Origin: Pokkaliibacter sp. MBI-7
GTDB taxonomy: Bacteria > Pseudomonadota > Gammaproteobacteria > Pseudomonadales > Balneatricaceae
NCBI RefSeq assembly: GCF_029846635.1
Contig: NZ_JARVTG010000001.1
Location: 3,081,501 to 3,145,500 of the forward strand
DNA: 64,000 nucleotides
Direction of reading: 5' to 3'
The translations under genes and the position numbers were made by a program. Positions 1-7,875 of this stretch are shown here, piece by piece. The notes beneath the pieces are model-generated. The model was not told the origin of the DNA. It made no database searches and worked only from the letters and a program-made list of their open reading frames with translations. The stretch's first letter is position 1. The number at the start of each line of letters is the position of its first letter.

Positions 1-124
1 AGCCAGCATCCTCAAGAGTTCTTACGGCGGCGTAGGCAAGTTCATCTGGATTCTTGCCGTACTGGCCCTGCCGGTGCTGGGAATGCTGGTGTATTTCCTG
101 GTGGGCAAACGTGAGTCGTTATGA
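1..124 (+). CDS. PLD nuclease N-terminal domain-like membrane protein (3' end only)
   Basis: The left edge cuts this gene; only about 40 C-terminal residues are visible. They read through a single hydrophobic helix and end VYFLVGKRESL before a TGA at 122-124. The pattern of a W-I-L start, a P-x-x-G break in the helix and a Y-x-L-x-G-[KR] exit is typical of the short PLDc_N (phospholipase D-nuclease N-terminal) family of small inner-membrane proteins of unknown role. The family assignment rests on this one helix and is therefore tentative. It does not appear to be co-transcribed with anything before the lipoprotein at 281. Confidence 0.55.
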   Translation, partial: ASILKSSYGGVGKFIWILAVLALPVLGMLVYFLVGKRESL

Positions 125-280
125 CCGTGACAGCCGCCAGGTCTTCGCGGCCTGTTAACAGGGAGACCCTCAGGGTGAGGGCACAACATTGATCAGGGGT
201 GGCTGAAAACCTGATTCCAGTCAAAGGCGAAGACCCCGGTCCCGGCCTTTGTGAATGTTGTTAAGTAAAAGGAAATATCC

Positions 281-628
281 ATGAAAGCAATCAATCGTGT
301 AGCGTCTGTTGTGGTTCTGGGCAGTGTGTTGGCGCTGGGTCTGGCCGGTTGCAACAAGGATGACGAAACCAGCAGTGCTGGCAGCCAGAGTAACACTACC
401 CAGCAACAGGAAAGTCAGCCTGCAGCAGGTACAGACTCTTCCTCTTCCTCCATGGTCACCCCCGGGTCGACCGACTCCGGCAATGGCGCAGGGGCTGACA
501 CCGGCACTAATACGGGCAGCATGAGCGGTTCCGCTGGCGCCACCACCGATGGTACTGGCAGCACCCCTGATACCTCATCATCCACGACGATGCCTGACAG
601 TGGCACCTCTGGCTCTGCCAGTCAGTAA
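281..628 (+). CDS. Small Ser/Thr/Gly-rich lipoprotein
   Basis: A 115-residue protein with a type II signal peptide: basic start MKAINR, hydrophobic stretch, and the lipobox LAGC at about residues 21-24, so the mature N-terminus would be a lipid-modified Cys. After the Cys the chain is low complexity, almost only Ser, Thr, Gly, Ala, Asp and Gln, with no folded domain apparent. It looks like a flexible envelope lipoprotein. An AAGGAAA stretch lies upstream of the ATG. The function is unknown. The next gene encodes another small lipoprotein with a similar signal peptide, so the pair may be related in role. Confidence 0.75.
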   Translation: MKAINRVASVVVLGSVLALGLAGCNKDDETSSAGSQSNTTQQQESQPAAGTDSSSSSMVTPGSTDSGNGAGADTGTNTGSMSGSAGATTDGTGSTPDTSSSTTMPDSGTSGSASQ

Positions 629-729
629 CAACCAACGCAATTCACGTCACCGAACGGCAGGCCACGGCGGCAGGACAGCCGCTGTGGCTCTGCAGTGATC
701 CACAGGAACATCAGAAAAGGATATTCACC

Positions 730-933
730 ATGGCAGGTTTACGACGCACTTTTACCGTTATTGCCCTGAGCAGCCTCATGACCTTGGGTCTGGCTGCCTG
801 TGACTCCGATGATGGCCCGGCCGAGCAGCTGGGTGAAAAGATCGATAACGCGGCCACCAGCGCAGGGAATGCGGTGGAAGACAGCTGTGAAAAAGCCAAA
901 CAGGAACTGGGAGCCAGCGATACCCGTTGTTGA
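730..933 (+). CDS. Small lipoprotein (67 aa)
   Basis: A 67-residue protein with signal peptide and lipobox LAAC at about residues 20-23, followed by an acidic linker and a short amphipathic helix (GEKIDNAATSAGNAVED) of the kind found in small envelope stress proteins. Two Cys near the C-terminus (residues about 52 and 67) could pair. AAAAGG lies 5-10 bases before the ATG. It probably sits in a membrane leaflet facing the periplasm. No specific function is recognised. A hairpin terminator at 1057-1099 lies about 120 bases downstream. Confidence 0.7.
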   Translation: MAGLRRTFTVIALSSLMTLGLAACDSDDGPAEQLGEKIDNAATSAGNAVEDSCEKAKQELGASDTRC

Positions 934-1396
934 CCTCCGGGAGATCATGCCTGACTGGCTAAATGGATCCATCGATGGTGCTATCCCCATGGCACTGTCA
1001 CCCGGCCAATACGCCATGCGTAGCGGCTTCTCCAACCCGTCAGGGGGCGACATCTTGCCTCCGCAGCGCGCCGTTCAGGTCGTCAGCGGGGGCTTTTTTA
1101 TGCCTCTTCGCTCAGTCACTCTCAGGAAGCTTCCTGCACTGGATAACGTCGTCAAATGATGCTTGCTGAATAGTTTCAGCTAAAACAAATGCGGCAATTA
1201 TGCAGATTGTGCACTGTTGGCAGGAGGCAACGCTGTGATCCTGTCCAGACCGCTAAAACCAGGCTTTTTGCGATTGAGCTGATGCAGATCAGGGGATAGA
1301 GTGGCGCAGCTTCTGTGTGCGGTGCTCCGCCGTGCCGATCGGATTGTCACTCAGCCACGCTGGCTGGCAGTCATTCTTGTCATTATGGATCCAACT
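934..1396. other. Intergenic stretch without a gene
   Basis: Contains the terminator described at 1057-1099 and then about 300 bases leading to the original start of the formate/nitrite channel gene. Short frames here have no ribosome-binding sites or recognisable products. No clear FNR or other operator could be recognised. Confidence 0.5.
1057..1099 (+). terminator. Rho-independent terminator after the lipoprotein pair
   Basis: GCCTCCGC at 1057-1064 pairs with GCGGGGGC at 1086-1093 (one G-T wobble). The loop is about 21 bases and a run of six T follows at 1094-1099. It closes the plus-strand lipoprotein transcript. Confidence 0.65.
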
Positions 1397-1416
1397 ATGT
1401 CCCTCGCTACCCCTAA
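1397..1416 (+). other. Detached original 5' end of the formate/nitrite channel gene
   Basis: ATG at 1397 begins the codons for M-S-L-A-T-P followed by the flanking duplication CTAA. If the element at 1417-1556 plus one CTAA copy is removed, these codons join in frame to K-E-I-A-D-A-V-V-Q-T-G and then to the gene body, restoring a normal family N-terminus. An in-frame ATG also exists at 1385. In the present sequence this frame runs into the element and stops at 1490-1492. Confidence 0.8.
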
Positions 1417-1556
1417 CAGGCTGTTGAAAATCTATCTGCGTTGCCGAATACCGCGTCAAAAACAGGCTCAAAATGCTCATTTAGCTCACTAAACTCCGCT
1501 TTTTCGCCTGTTTTTTCCTTGTCTCGGCTGCCTCGATAACGTTTTTCAACAGCCTG
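1417..1556. mobile_element. MITE-like element, 140 bp, with target duplication
   Basis: The ends are a perfect 14-bp inverted repeat: CAGGCTGTTGAAAA at 1417-1430 and its complement at 1543-1556. The element is flanked by CTAA on both sides (1413-1416 and 1557-1560), as expected of a 4-bp target duplication. It carries no open gene, so it must be moved by a transposase encoded elsewhere. The interior has an internal palindrome-like core (aaaatgctcatttag...ctaaac) that is also present in the copy at 7428-7582. It is inserted inside the 5' end of the formate/nitrite channel gene. Confidence 0.85.
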
Positions 1557-1591
1557 CTAAAGAAATCGCCGATGCTGTTGTTCAGACCGGC

Positions 1592-2353
1592 GTGCGTAAA
1601 AGTTCTCTCGCGCTGCTTCCTCTGTTAATTCTCGGTTTTATGGCAGGTGCCTTTATTGCTTTCGGTTTTCTGCTGGATATCCGGGTGACGGCGCAGTTGC
1701 CACATGACTGGGCCTCATTGTCACTGTTTCTTGGTGCGGCAGTGTTCCCGGTCGGGCTGATCCTCACCGTACTGGCCGGTGGTGAGTTGCTGACCGGTAA
1801 TATGATGTTCATGGCCACCGCCCTGTTTTCCGGCAAGATCGGCCTGCCCGCCTTGCTGCGTAACTGGCTGGTCGTCACGGTGGCCAACTTTTTCGGCGGG
1901 GTATTTATCGCCTTTTTCTTTGGTCATTATCTGGGGCTGGCAGAGGGGGCTTTTCTGGCCAAGAGCGTGGCCATTGCCAAAGCCAAGGTGAACGAGGACT
2001 TCCTGCACACCTTTATCTCCGGCATTGGTTGTAACTGGCTGGTCTGTCTGGCGATCTGGCTGGGCCTGGCGAGTAAGGATGTGATGGGCAAAATTATCGC
2101 CATGTGGTTCCCGATCATGGCGTTTGTGGCTATTGGCTTTCAGCATGTGGTTGCCAACATGTTCGTTATCCCGCTGGCGATCTTTGTCGGTGAGGTGAGC
2201 TGGACGCAGTATGTCAGCAACTTTGTGCCGGTATTTCTGGGTAATGCGGCAGGCGGCGCGATGTTTGTCGGGATCGCCTATTACGTCGCGCTGGTGCGCC
2301 AGCCCGCTGTGGTCAGCGTCTCCCTGAACGAGCGCGGCGCTGCTCAGGCCTGA
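1592..2353 (+). CDS. Formate/nitrite transporter (FNT) family channel, 5' end split by a MITE
   Basis: The FNT family forms pentameric inner-membrane channels for formate, nitrite or related small anions. The body is intact: GFMAGAFIAFGF in the first helix, the GGELLTGNMM segment typical of FNT P1 loops, NWLVVTVANFFGG and the late CNWLVCLAIW segment, over about six hydrophobic helices. The only remaining start is GTG 1592, with no convincing ribosome-binding site. The normal N-terminal amphipathic helix (P-K-E-I-A-D-A-V-V-Q-T-G) is encoded upstream but is separated from its ATG by the element at 1417-1556. The gene is therefore either inactive or expressed from a poor restart as a protein lacking about 17 residues. 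Confidence 0.85.
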   Translation: MRKSSLALLPLLILGFMAGAFIAFGFLLDIRVTAQLPHDWASLSLFLGAAVFPVGLILTVLAGGELLTGNMMFMATALFSGKIGLPALLRNWLVVTVANFFGGVFIAFFFGHYLGLAEGAFLAKSVAIAKAKVNEDFLHTFISGIGCNWLVCLAIWLGLASKDVMGKIIAMWFPIMAFVAIGFQHVVANMFVIPLAIFVGEVSWTQYVSNFVPVFLGNAAGGAMFVGIAYYVALVRQPAVVSVSLNERGAAQA

Positions 2354-2390
2354 CAGGTGACTGAGCATTAACCGCTGCCGGCGGTAAACG

Positions 2391-2424
2391 AAAAGGGAGT
2401 CGAGTGAATCGACTCCCTTTTTTT
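2391..2424. terminator. Bidirectional terminator
   Basis: Perfect 13-bp stem: 2391-2403 (AAAAGGGAGTCGA) pairs with 2409-2421, loop GTGAA, with a T run at 2418-2424 on the plus strand and a matching run on the minus strand. It lies between the plus-strand channel gene and the minus-strand LysR gene and can serve both. Confidence 0.9.
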
Positions 2425-2465
2425 CTGGGTGGCTGGCAACGCTGCCATAGCAGGAGCACTGGTCG

Positions 2466-3377
2466 TTACTGCTGATACAGCCAGTCGATAAACAGGCGGG
2501 TGGCCTGACTGGGATGGCGATGTCTGGGCTGCAACAGGCACAGGCTGCCACGGCTGTTCAGCTGCTGCGGTAATACCCTGACCAGACGGCCGGAAGACAG
2601 CTCCCAGTCGAGCAGGCGCTCCCAGCCCAGAATCACCCCCTGACCGGCCAGTGCCGCATTCATCAGCAGCTGATAGGAGTTGGCGCGCAGGCTGCGTTCC
2701 GGTAGTTGCCAGTCCATGCCCAAACCATGAAACCAGTCCTCCCAGGTCAGCCAGTCGTAATGATGATCTTCCAGTACCAGCAGCACATGCTCGTGCAGCA
2801 GGGCATTGGCATCGGTTACTTGACCGTGCTGATGCAGATAGCCCGGGCTACAGATGGCAATCACTGCCTCTTCGCTGAACAGCGGTCGTGATTCCACGCC
2901 GTTCAGCGGGATTTCACCCGGCAGGTGATAGAACAGGCCCAGATCGTACTCGCTGGCATCCAGACGTGACGGGTCTTCCACCGTGAGGATGCGGATCTCC
3001 AGCTGCGGCTGCTGATTTTGCAGCTGTACCAGACGGGGGGCCAGCCACAGCGAGGCGATGGTCGGGCTGCTGGCGATGGTCAGCTGATTGCCTTCGCCAC
3101 GGCGCCGTAGCAGGGCGGTTTCCTGCGCCAGCTCACGCAGTAGCCGCTGCACCAGTTGTGAATACTGCTCGCCAGCCGGTGTCAGGGAGACGCCCTGGGC
3201 ATCGCGCTCAAACAGCGGGCGGCCAAGATCGTGTTCCAAGCGCTTGATCTGCCGGCTGACGGCACTCTGGGTCAGGTTCAGTTCGGTGGCGGCCTGAGTA
3301 AAACTACGATGACGGGCAGCGGCCTCGAAGGTCGCCAGACATTTCAGCGGGGGCAGGTGTTGGTTACGGCCAGACAT
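2466..3377 (-). CDS. LysR-family regulator, GcvA-like
   Basis: The start at 3377 is set by AAGGAG six bases before the ATG; the longer frame upstream lacks one. The protein is about 303 residues. It begins with a winged helix-turn-helix (CLATFEAAARHRSFTQAA, then LNLTQSAVSRQIKRLE) and continues into a periplasmic-binding-like effector domain. The P-P-L-K start and the R-H-R-S-F-T-Q-A-A helix are typical of the GcvA subgroup of LysR proteins, which often control amino acid or amine genes. It lies downstream of the CocE-hydrolase/BCCT pair on the same strand and could regulate that pair, although the orientation is not the usual divergent one. Confidence 0.88.
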   Translation of the reverse strand: MSGRNQHLPPLKCLATFEAAARHRSFTQAATELNLTQSAVSRQIKRLEHDLGRPLFERDAQGVSLTPAGEQYSQLVQRLLRELAQETALLRRRGEGNQLTIASSPTIASLWLAPRLVQLQNQQPQLEIRILTVEDPSRLDASEYDLGLFYHLPGEIPLNGVESRPLFSEEAVIAICSPGYLHQHGQVTDANALLHEHVLLVLEDHHYDWLTWEDWFHGLGMDWQLPERSLRANSYQLLMNAALAGQGVILGWERLLDWELSSGRLVRVLPQQLNSRGSLCLLQPRHRHPSQATRLFIDWLYQQ

Positions 3378-3525
3378 CGATGGCTCCTTGCAGAGGCGAC
3401 CGGTTTTGCTGGCAACCAGCGCCCGAAAAGGGGAGCTCAGCATAGCATGGGGATCTTAGTTTGCTGTCATGGGGAAAGGTGTTGGCCCGCACAGGCAGAA
3501 GGCATGAGCGGGGCAGAACTGGGTC

Positions 3526-3550
3526 TGCACCAGCCTGACAGGCTGGTGCA
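3526..3550. other. Strong hairpin at the end of the hydrolase gene
   Basis: TGCACCAGCC at 3526-3535 pairs perfectly with GGCTGGTGCA at 3541-3550 (loop TGACA). It lies 20 bases past the stop of the minus-strand hydrolase gene. No U-rich tail follows, so it may be a 3' stability hairpin or a weak terminator. Confidence 0.5.
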
Positions 3551-3569
3551 TTGGTGCATCAGGGGCCGG

Positions 3570-5597
3570 TTACACCGCCAGACGCGGGACCGAGGTGCTC
3601 CAGGTCTTGTTGCTTACCACTTCGCCGTTGTGGCTGGCAACCTGAGTGGCCTCGATGTGGAACTGTTCGCTGTCACAGCTGACCTGCATCCAGCTTTGTA
3701 CCTGCACCGACCAGTCATCCCTGCCGGCCTCGTACAGCCAGTTGAACTCGGCACGGGTGCTGCCGGGGTCGTAGGGCTGCACGCTGTAGTCCTTGATGGC
3801 GCGCTGGCGCACCCACAGGCCGTGATCGTTGAAGCGGGTTAGGCCGAAGTTGTCATCGATATGCACGGTGACGGTGCCGGTGGCGACGTCTTCACTCAGG
3901 GTGCGGCGGTTGCCTGCCGGTTCCAGCATGGTCAGATCGCAGGGTGTGGCGGCTTCAGGCGCAGCAAACGGGTTGTCGATGGGCTCACCGATATAGACCG
4001 GCAGATCCAGCTCCTGCAGCGCGGCACGCAGACTCAGGGTGGTCAGCTGCGGGCTGGGCCACAGCAGCGGGAAGCTGGCACTGGCAATGGCGACCCGCAG
4101 GCGGTGTCCGACAGGCAGGCGATAGCCGATATGATCCAGTACCACCTCGGCGTCCATGGTTTCACCGGGGACCGGGGTTTCCAGTACGGCCGGGTCGTTG
4201 CGCAGGGCCAGATTGAGCACCCCGTAGGTGATCATGCTGACCTTGCCGTCAGGAGCGACGTCATTCAGGCGCACACAGATCTGCCCGCAGGGCTGGTCAA
4301 CGCTGACTTTCAGCTTCAGCCGGGCATCACCGAGAATCTGCAGCGTCTCGCTGACCGGGGCCGAGTCGAAACACAGAGAGTTGGCATCGTCACGACGCTG
4401 GTCGGTTGAGAAGTCCGGGCCGAACCACAGCGGGATGTATTCGCCATGATGCAGGCCGGTGTGCAGTGGCGAGCAGACCGAACGGACTTCCGCCAGGGCT
4501 TCTGCCTGCGGCTGCAGACCGCTGCGGGTCAGGTACCAGCGCTGACGGCTGACTTTCGCCTCATCCGGCCAGCCACTGGTCTGTACCCAGACGCCGGGGC
4601 GCACCGGGTGGAAGGGTTTGGGTGGCAGGCCGTCCTGCAGATAGAAGGTGCATTCCGGCTCGTCCATGATGCCGGTGTCGATATCCTTCAGCCAGTAATC
4701 CCACCAGCGCAGCGCTTCCTGCAGGAAGCCAATGGCAGGCTCGGGCTTGGCGAAGTGCGGGTATTTGTGCATCCACGGGCCGATCAGCGCCTTTTTCGGA
4801 CAGCTGAGTTTTTCCATCATGCGCGGGATGGTGTTGATATAGGAATCGGCCCAGCCGGCGATGCAGTAAGTGGCCGCCTCGATAGCGCTGTAGTCTTCAC
4901 AGATCGAGGCATGCTGCCAGTAGGCATCACGGGTCTGGTGCTGGAGCCAGGTTTCCGCCAGCAGTGGCATGTTCTCCAGCCGTTGTTTCCATATCGGCAG
5001 CCAGGCCTCGCCCACCAGTGCCGGATCGGCAATGGCGGAAGAGAAGCTGAGCATGGTCGCAGCCCAGCTCTGGTTTTCCATCAGCAGGCTGCCGCCCTTG
5101 TAATGGATGTCATCCGCGTAACGGTCATCGGTGGAGCACAGCGTAATGATGGCTTTCAGCGCTTTGGGCTTGAGGGCAGCAACCTGCAGGCTGTTAAAAC
5201 CACCCCAGGAAATGCCCATCATGCCGACCTTGCCACTGCACCAGGGCTGCTGCGTCAGCCAGTCGATGACTTCGAGGCAGTCTGCCTGTTCCTGTGGCAG
5301 GTACTCATCGTGCATCAGCCCTTCTGACTCGCCGTTGCCGCGCATGTCCACCCGCACACAGGCATAGCCGTGGCCAGCGGTGTAGGGGTGGGTCAGCTCG
5401 TCGCGTACGGTGGTTCCGTCACGCTTGCGATAAGGCAGATATTCGAGAATCGCCGGGACCTGGAGCGGTGCACCGGCATCGCTCAGGCACGCCTCCGGTA
5501 ACCAGACCCGTGCGGCCAGACGGGTACCGTCGGCCAGCGGGATCCACAGGTTCTCGATTTCGCGCACGGCAAAGGGGAAGTCAGTCTTGATTTGCAT
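3570..5597 (-). CDS. CocE/NonD family alpha/beta hydrolase
   Basis: A 675-residue serine hydrolase of the X-Pro dipeptidyl-peptidase/cocaine-esterase group, acting on ester or amide bonds. The layout is an N-terminal alpha/beta hydrolase fold followed by a C-terminal jelly-roll. The triad can be placed: nucleophile in GISWGG (Ser about 130), Asp in GWADSY (about 251) and His in GPWMHKY (about 277). There is no signal peptide, so it is cytoplasmic. ATG 5597 was chosen because the protein then starts MQIKTDFPF like its relatives; a TTG at 5624 overlaps the BCCT stop by four bases and is a weaker alternative. It is co-transcribed with the BCCT carrier upstream, which suggests that it cleaves the imported compound, perhaps a choline or carnitine ester. 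The substrate is inference only. Confidence 0.85.
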   Translation of the reverse strand: MQIKTDFPFAVREIENLWIPLADGTRLAARVWLPEACLSDAGAPLQVPAILEYLPYRKRDGTTVRDELTHPYTAGHGYACVRVDMRGNGESEGLMHDEYLPQEQADCLEVIDWLTQQPWCSGKVGMMGISWGGFNSLQVAALKPKALKAIITLCSTDDRYADDIHYKGGSLLMENQSWAATMLSFSSAIADPALVGEAWLPIWKQRLENMPLLAETWLQHQTRDAYWQHASICEDYSAIEAATYCIAGWADSYINTIPRMMEKLSCPKKALIGPWMHKYPHFAKPEPAIGFLQEALRWWDYWLKDIDTGIMDEPECTFYLQDGLPPKPFHPVRPGVWVQTSGWPDEAKVSRQRWYLTRSGLQPQAEALAEVRSVCSPLHTGLHHGEYIPLWFGPDFSTDQRRDDANSLCFDSAPVSETLQILGDARLKLKVSVDQPCGQICVRLNDVAPDGKVSMITYGVLNLALRNDPAVLETPVPGETMDAEVVLDHIGYRLPVGHRLRVAIASASFPLLWPSPQLTTLSLRAALQELDLPVYIGEPIDNPFAAPEAATPCDLTMLEPAGNRRTLSEDVATGTVTVHIDDNFGLTRFNDHGLWVRQRAIKDYSVQPYDPGSTRAEFNWLYEAGRDDWSVQVQSWMQVSCDSEQFHIEATQVASHNGEVVSNKTWSTSVPRLAV

Positions 5598-5620
5598 GGC
5601 ACTACTCTGTTGCTCCAGCC

Positions 5621-7228
5621 TCAACCGGCGGGCTGGTTGGATACGGTTGCTCTGGCGTGCAGGGAAGACGCCGCCATCGCGTTAGTAGGTTTGTCACCCT
5701 GCAGTGGCGTGGCATGACGCAGGGATTCCGGCTCTTTCAGCCACTTCCACAGCGACAGGCTGGTCAGCAGGATGATGAACATGGCAGGCAGCCCACCGAG
5801 GTTTGACAGCATCTTCACCCCGTCGATACCGACGAAGGACACCATCACCCAGGAGACGATACCGACGATGGTGCCCCACAGGACTTTCATCGGCATACCG
5901 GCATTCAGGTCGCTGCTGGCATCCAGACCGTGGGTGCACAGATTGCCGATAGCATCGGTGTTGGAGTCCGCGGCGGTAACGTAGGAGATGTAAGCGACGA
6001 ACAGCAGCAGGGCAATCATCAGGCTGCTGGCAGGCATCTGCTCGAACAGTGAATACAGCACGTGTTCCACGCCTTTGTCGTTGAGGATGGTATTCAGGGC
6101 ACCGTGCAGCAACTCGTCAAAGTACAGGCTGGCGGATGAGAAGACGCAGATCCACACGGTGGCAAACAGGGCGGGCAACACCAGGTTGATCATGATGAAC
6201 TCACGCACGGTGTAGCCACGGGCAATCTTGCCGAGGAACAGCGCGCTGATCGGTGCCCAGGCAAACCAGATGGCCCAGTAGAAGATGCTCCACCAGTGTG
6301 GCCATTCGTCATGACCGGCCGCACCGGTAAACAGGCTGCGGGTAAAGAAGTGGTCGAGATACTGGCCAAAGGCTTCGGTGCCAAGGTTCAGCATGTACAG
6401 GGTCGGGCCACAGACGAACACGAAGATGCCAACGATCGCCAGCAGCCAGGCATTGATGGCCGACAGGCGGCTGATACCTTTATGCAGGCCGGAGGCGGCT
6501 GACAGCACAAAGGTGGCGACGATGATGGCAATGATGATGGCCAGACGCAGGGGCGAGGTATCACCACCGATATACTGGCTGGCCCCTCCGGACAGGGTCA
6601 GGGCACCGGTCCCCAGACTGGAAGCCATACCGGCCACCAGCGCAAACAGCGCAATGGCATCGACCAGGTTGATCAGCCAGGCAGGCATGTCATTACGGAA
6701 TAACGGTCGCAGCATGCTGCTGATGGAGAAGGTCAGCCGGCGGTTGTAGAACGCCAGCGCGAACACCAGAGCCGGTACGGTATAGATGGCATAAGGGGTG
6801 AAGCTCCAGTGCAGGAACATGGTCGACATGGCGAACAGCCGGGCATCGCTGCTGTTGGCGGTGAGGCCGAGGCTTTCGGGCGGTGAATACAGGTGGTAGA
6901 GCGGCTCTGCCGTGGTCCAGAACAGTACGCCGACTGCCAGAGTGGTGCACAGGGTAATGGAGAACCAGCGCCATTTGCTCAGCAGCGGTGTGGCGTTTTC
7001 ACCACCAATACGAATCTTGCCCAGCGGCGAGAAATAGACGGCCACCGCCAGCACCAGCAGATACAGACTGCCAAGGCTGAACAGCCAGGAAAAGGTATTA
7101 AGGATCAACGTGTTGAGCTGTTTGGTGGTGCTCAGCAACAGGGGCAGATTAACGTAGCTGCATAGCACGGCGGCCATCAGTACGGTAAAGGTGGGCCAGA
7201 ACACCCAGGGTCTAATCGAACGCCACAT
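5621..7228 (-). CDS. BCCT family transporter (betaine/choline/carnitine type)
   Basis: A 535-residue inner-membrane carrier with about twelve hydrophobic helices. Family hallmarks are FWTTAEPLYHLY, HWSFTPYAIYTV and the aromatic-box helix FYWAIWFAWAP. Most relatives read YWAWW in that box; here one Trp is Ile, so the substrate may differ from plain glycine betaine. The start at 7228 has GGAG six bases upstream and is preferred to ATG 7249. The short C-terminal tail lacks a long osmosensing extension, which suggests nutrient uptake rather than osmoprotection. It is the first gene of a two-gene operon with the CocE hydrolase, the coding regions lying within 25 bases. Confidence 0.9.
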   Translation of the reverse strand: MWRSIRPWVFWPTFTVLMAAVLCSYVNLPLLLSTTKQLNTLILNTFSWLFSLGSLYLLVLAVAVYFSPLGKIRIGGENATPLLSKWRWFSITLCTTLAVGVLFWTTAEPLYHLYSPPESLGLTANSSDARLFAMSTMFLHWSFTPYAIYTVPALVFALAFYNRRLTFSISSMLRPLFRNDMPAWLINLVDAIALFALVAGMASSLGTGALTLSGGASQYIGGDTSPLRLAIIIAIIVATFVLSAASGLHKGISRLSAINAWLLAIVGIFVFVCGPTLYMLNLGTEAFGQYLDHFFTRSLFTGAAGHDEWPHWWSIFYWAIWFAWAPISALFLGKIARGYTVREFIMINLVLPALFATVWICVFSSASLYFDELLHGALNTILNDKGVEHVLYSLFEQMPASSLMIALLLFVAYISYVTAADSNTDAIGNLCTHGLDASSDLNAGMPMKVLWGTIVGIVSWVMVSFVGIDGVKMLSNLGGLPAMFIILLTSLSLWKWLKEPESLRHATPLQGDKPTNAMAASSLHARATVSNQPAG

Positions 7229-7875
7229 GCAATTCTCCGGTTCATTCACAGGATGATTGGGGGACTCAGGAGCATGTACGGAACCGGATCCATGAGGAGC
7301 CGGAATGCCGGGATATTATTTTTTTAGGGCAGCAGGGAATCGTTCTTATTCGCTACGTCCGCACCCGTACAACAGGCGTAAAGCCTGAAAGGCAGGGACG
7401 GGGTGGGCGGCACAGGCCGGTGCTTTACAGGATGTTGAAAGCGATCTGAGTGGCCGAGTACGGCGTCAAAGACAGACTAAAAATGCTCATTTAGCGAACT
7501 AAACGCCGCTTTTTCGCCTGCCTTTTGTGCTCCAGGAGTATTTCCTTGTCTCGACTGCCTCAATAACGCCTTCAGCGACCTGATATGTAACCTGTGCCGC
7601 CCGGAGTTGGAGTCAATCCCGCCGGTACCACTCTTTGCAGGAGTGACTGCGAACCGGCAGAGGTATCTAAACGTTTCAGGCAAAAACCGGCAAACGACAA
7701 GTGCGTATAGGGGTATTCCAAAAATGCATGAGGAGGGTGGATTGTTCAACACGGCGCTGAGTGTCTGTGGCTGGACAACACCGCAGAGATACAGTGAACT
7801 GTAGTCCCGTTTTTCAGCCGGGTAGCATCGCTGCCGGCTGATGGCCTTTTGGCAGCAGCAAGGAGTACTGGCAGC
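7229..7875. other. Divergent intergenic region holding a second MITE copy
   Basis: About 650 bases between the minus-strand BCCT gene and the plus-strand LysR gene. It holds the element at 7428-7582; the remainder should contain the promoters of both flanking genes. No protein-coding frame with a ribosome-binding site was found. Confidence 0.6.
7428..7582. mobile_element. Second, older copy of the MITE-like element
   Basis: About 155 bp with the same start (CAGG-TGTTGAAA), the same core (aaatgctcatttagc, actaaac, ccgctttttcgcctg) and the same right half (tttccttgtctcg-ctgcctc-ataacg) as the element at 1417-1556. It has an extra stretch of about 16 bases in the middle. Its ends are imperfect inverted repeats and no clear target duplication remains, so it is more decayed. 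It has no coding capacity. Confidence 0.75.
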
